Below are positions 5,245 through 6,521 of a stretch of 6,521 bases of DNA, in pieces (the stretch's first letter is position 1; each line of letters begins with the position of its first letter). The stretch comes from an uncultured Chitinophagales bacterium (GTDB taxonomy: Bacteria > Bacteroidota > Bacteroidia > Chitinophagales > Chitinophagaceae). The notes under the pieces are model-generated. The model made no database searches. It worked only from the letters and a program-made list of their open reading frames with translations, and had not been told where the DNA came from. The stretch lies in NCBI GenBank assembly GCA_946886475.1, contig CAMPIQ010000176.1:1-6521 (forward strand), read 5' to 3'. The position numbers and the translations under genes were made by a program.

Positions 5245-6360
5245 TTATTTGATTTCCTTACAAATTCTTTTTACAATAAACGGACCTTCATAAATGAATC
5301 CTGTCCAGATTTCAACCAAAGAGGCACCCGCATTGAATTTTTCATTTGCATCCTTTCCATTTGATATACCCCCACTTGCTACAACAGGAATGTCTTTATT
5401 CATTTTATGAATATAGTTTACAATCCCGGTTGATCTTGACCTTAGCGGTTCACCACTCAATCCTCCATTTCCGATAGCCTCAAGCTCACCATCACTGGTT
5501 TGCAGTCCTTCCCTGCTGATGGTTGTATTGGTAGCCACTATACCATCAAGACGGATCTCCCTGGTTAATGCTATTACATCATCAATCTGTGAAAGGCTTA
5601 GATCGGGGGCTATCTTCAACAATATGGGTTTTTGAATTTCTGCCTGCTCATTAAGATGTTGTAACCGGGTAAGGATCTTTTTCAAAGAATCCTTTTCCTG
5701 CAATTCCCTCAAACCAGGTGTATTGGGCGAACTCACATTTACCACAAAAAAATCAACGTATGGATGCAGCGCTTTAAAACAGATTTCATAATCCTTCCAG
5801 GCATCTTCATTAGGAGTTGCTTTGTTTTTTCCAATGTTACCACCAATCAAAAGTTTGGAGGTACGCGGTACGAGGTGCGAGGTTTGGTTTTCAGAACTTT
5901 GAACCCTTCCTATGTCAGGCCATGCTTTGAATTTTGAACTTTGAACTGAATTAAATTGCCTCCATTTCTTCAGTCGCCCTGCCACCACCTCCACACCATC
6001 ATTATTAAACCCCATTCTGTTGATAAGGGCTTTGTCTTTCTTTAAACGGAATAACCTGGGCTTATCATTACCTGCCTGAGGTTTTGGCGTCACAGTTCCT
6101 ATCTCAATAAAACCAAATCCCAACGCCTCTAACTCACGCAAATATTTAGCATTCTTATCAAACCCGGCACCAAGGCCAATGGGGTTTCTGAAACTAAGGC
6201 CGAACAGTTGCGTGGTGATTGATTTGTTGGAGGTGAACTGTCGCGAGATCAATTTTCTCACAAAAGAAATGGAACAGGCCATCTTCAAAAGATCCATGGA
6301 AAAATAATGGGCAGCTTCAGCAGGCAGGAGAAATAGAATGTTCCGGACAATTTTATACAT
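5245..6360 (-). CDS. pyrD: dihydroorotate dehydrogenase (quinone), class 2, with an in-frame repeat-derived insertion
   Basis: Oxidises dihydroorotate to orotate in pyrimidine synthesis, using FMN and passing electrons to membrane quinone. The start chosen here (ATG at 6360) gives 371 residues beginning MYKIVRNILFLLPAEAAHYF, matching the family's N-terminal membrane-binding helix. An ATG at 6462 in the same frame would add 34 residues with no family likeness. Motifs in the 371-residue numbering are GLGAGFDKNAKYL (62-74), EIGTVTPKPQAGNDKPRLF (86-104), INRMGFNN (113-120), GGNIGKNK (173-180), NVSSPNTPGLR with catalytic Ser211 (208-218), KIAPDL (249-254), ATNTT (276-280), GGLSGEPL (299-306) and SGGIS (329-333). 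Between LKKWR and LLIGGNIG about 35 extra residues (135-169) are inserted; without them the length is about 336, as in E. coli PyrD. All motifs remain in frame, so it is probably functional. It leads a two-gene unit with terC. Confidence 0.93.
   Translation of the reverse strand: MYKIVRNILFLLPAEAAHYFSMDLLKMACSISFVRKLISRQFTSNKSITTQLFGLSFRNPIGLGAGFDKNAKYLRELEALGFGFIEIGTVTPKPQAGNDKPRLFRLKKDKALINRMGFNNDGVEVVAGRLKKWRQFNSVQSSKFKAWPDIGRVQSSENQTSHLVPRTSKLLIGGNIGKNKATPNEDAWKDYEICFKALHPYVDFFVVNVSSPNTPGLRELQEKDSLKKILTRLQHLNEQAEIQKPILLKIAPDLSLSQIDDVIALTREIRLDGIVATNTTISREGLQTSDGELEAIGNGGLSGEPLRSRSTGIVNYIHKMNKDIPVVASGGISNGKDANEKFNAGASLVEIWTGFIYEGPFIVKRICKEIK
5854..5958 (-). repeat. heptanucleotide repeat cluster inserted in pyrD
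   Basis: About 105 bp (35 codons, also 15 x 7) that interrupts the pyrD family alignment. On the + strand it holds GGTACGC, GGTACGA and GGTGCGA in tandem (5860-5880) with a decayed GGTTTGG after it, then AGAAC+TTTGAAC (5893-5904), then TTTGAAT, TTTGAAC and TTTGAAC in tandem (5926-5946). Unique DNA of about 20 bp (5905-5925) separates the two TTTGAAC blocks. The translated piece repeats VQSS twice. I recall similar runs (GTTCAAA and ACCTCGT types) as common intergenic repeats in Bacteroidota genomes. The exact ends are uncertain by a few codons. Confidence 0.8.
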
Positions 6361-6366
6361 CGTGTG

Positions 6367-6374
6367 CGAAGATA
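6367..6374 (-). promoter_or_regulatory. possible -7 promoter element of pyrD
   Basis: Read on the - strand the site is TATCTTCG, one base off the Bacteroidota TAnnTTTG element, and it ends 6 bases before the ATG at 6360. Transcription would then begin at or next to the start codon, giving a leaderless mRNA. No convincing TTTG box is seen about 19 bp upstream, so the call is tentative. Confidence 0.35.
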
Positions 6375-6431
6375 AAGCGATGAATGAATTTGAATGCGCA
6401 TAACGAAGGAACTGTACGCTACCTCCTCTTA

Positions 6432-6439
6432 TAAATTTG
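6432..6439 (+). promoter_or_regulatory. possible divergent -7 promoter element facing out of the window
   Basis: TAAATTTG matches TAnnTTTG exactly, within TATAAATTTGTACC. It would drive a + strand gene beyond 6521. The upstream -33 box is poor (only CTG at 6412-6414, 17 bp away). No start codon with an open frame is seen on the + strand between here and the window end. If real, it argues that the pyrD coding region does not extend up to 6462. Confidence 0.25.
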
Positions 6440-6521
6440 TACCTTAAATAATCCGTGACCATTTTTCCAATTCATTTGGTTGTTTAAGCAACTAATATTT
6501 TTTTGCCTATATTTATTACCA

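Noticed and set aside
4945..5364. 139-codon open frame on the + strand across the terC/pyrD junction
   Set aside because: It lies antisense to two well-recognised genes, its translation has low-complexity Thr/Ser/Leu runs with no family likeness, and there is no promoter or ribosome site for it.
5854..5958. The heptamer cluster as a CRISPR array or an insertion sequence
   Set aside because: Units are 7 bp, in tandem without regular spacers, and there is no transposase, terminal inverted repeat or cas gene in the window.
5245..6360. pyrD as a pseudogene because of the foreign-looking insertion
   Set aside because: The reading frame is intact from start to stop and every FMN, substrate and catalytic motif is present on both sides of the insert.
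6496..6515. TATTTTTTTG and TATATTTA as further promoter elements on the + strand
   Set aside because: Neither fits TAnnTTTG with a properly spaced upstream TTTG, and such strings are expected in this AT-rich stretch.

Overview
The window looks like a chromosomal piece of a Bacteroidota bacterium, most likely of the Chitinophagaceae or a relative. The base composition is low to moderate in GC, and several genes lack a clear Shine-Dalgarno site. Possible promoters resemble the TAnnTTTG type, and the protein sequences have the flavour of that phylum (for example PyrD with GGNIGKNK and NVSSPNTPGLRELQEK). This placement comes from recognition, not from a search.

Layout on the + strand: (i) the 3' end of a NarL/LuxR-type response regulator, cut by the left edge (1-302); (ii) a 147-bp intergenic stretch with a heptanucleotide repeat and a possible promoter; (iii) a compact run of three genes for exported proteins: a predicted outer-membrane beta-barrel protein (450-1673), a class 3 lipase with a C-terminal ricin-type beta-trefoil (1710-3494) and a small protein ending in a ten-cysteine hydrophobic domain (3525-4334). 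The gaps are 36 and 30 bp, and a strong intrinsic terminator closes the run (4341-4381), so they are probably one transcript. Layout on the - strand: pyrD (6360-5245) followed after 4 bp by a TerC-family membrane protein gene (5240-4443), again probably one transcript. The two units converge on 4335-4442. The right end (6463-6521) is AT-rich and non-coding as far as it can be seen.

Two things stand out. First, the last gene of the exported set has the layout of the halocin C8 precursor: signal peptide, a charged N-terminal part of about 160 residues, then an approximately 80-residue C-terminal domain with ten cysteines. Together with the lipase-lectin and the barrel protein it could be an undescribed secreted, possibly antagonistic, cassette; that function is inference. 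Second, pyrD carries an in-frame insertion of about 105 bp (35 codons) made largely of heptanucleotide repeats (GTTCAAA and TCGTACC types) that look like intergenic repeat DNA. A related heptamer array lies at 342-362. All PyrD catalytic and FMN-binding motifs flank it intact, so the enzyme has apparently absorbed a repeat element as a surface loop.
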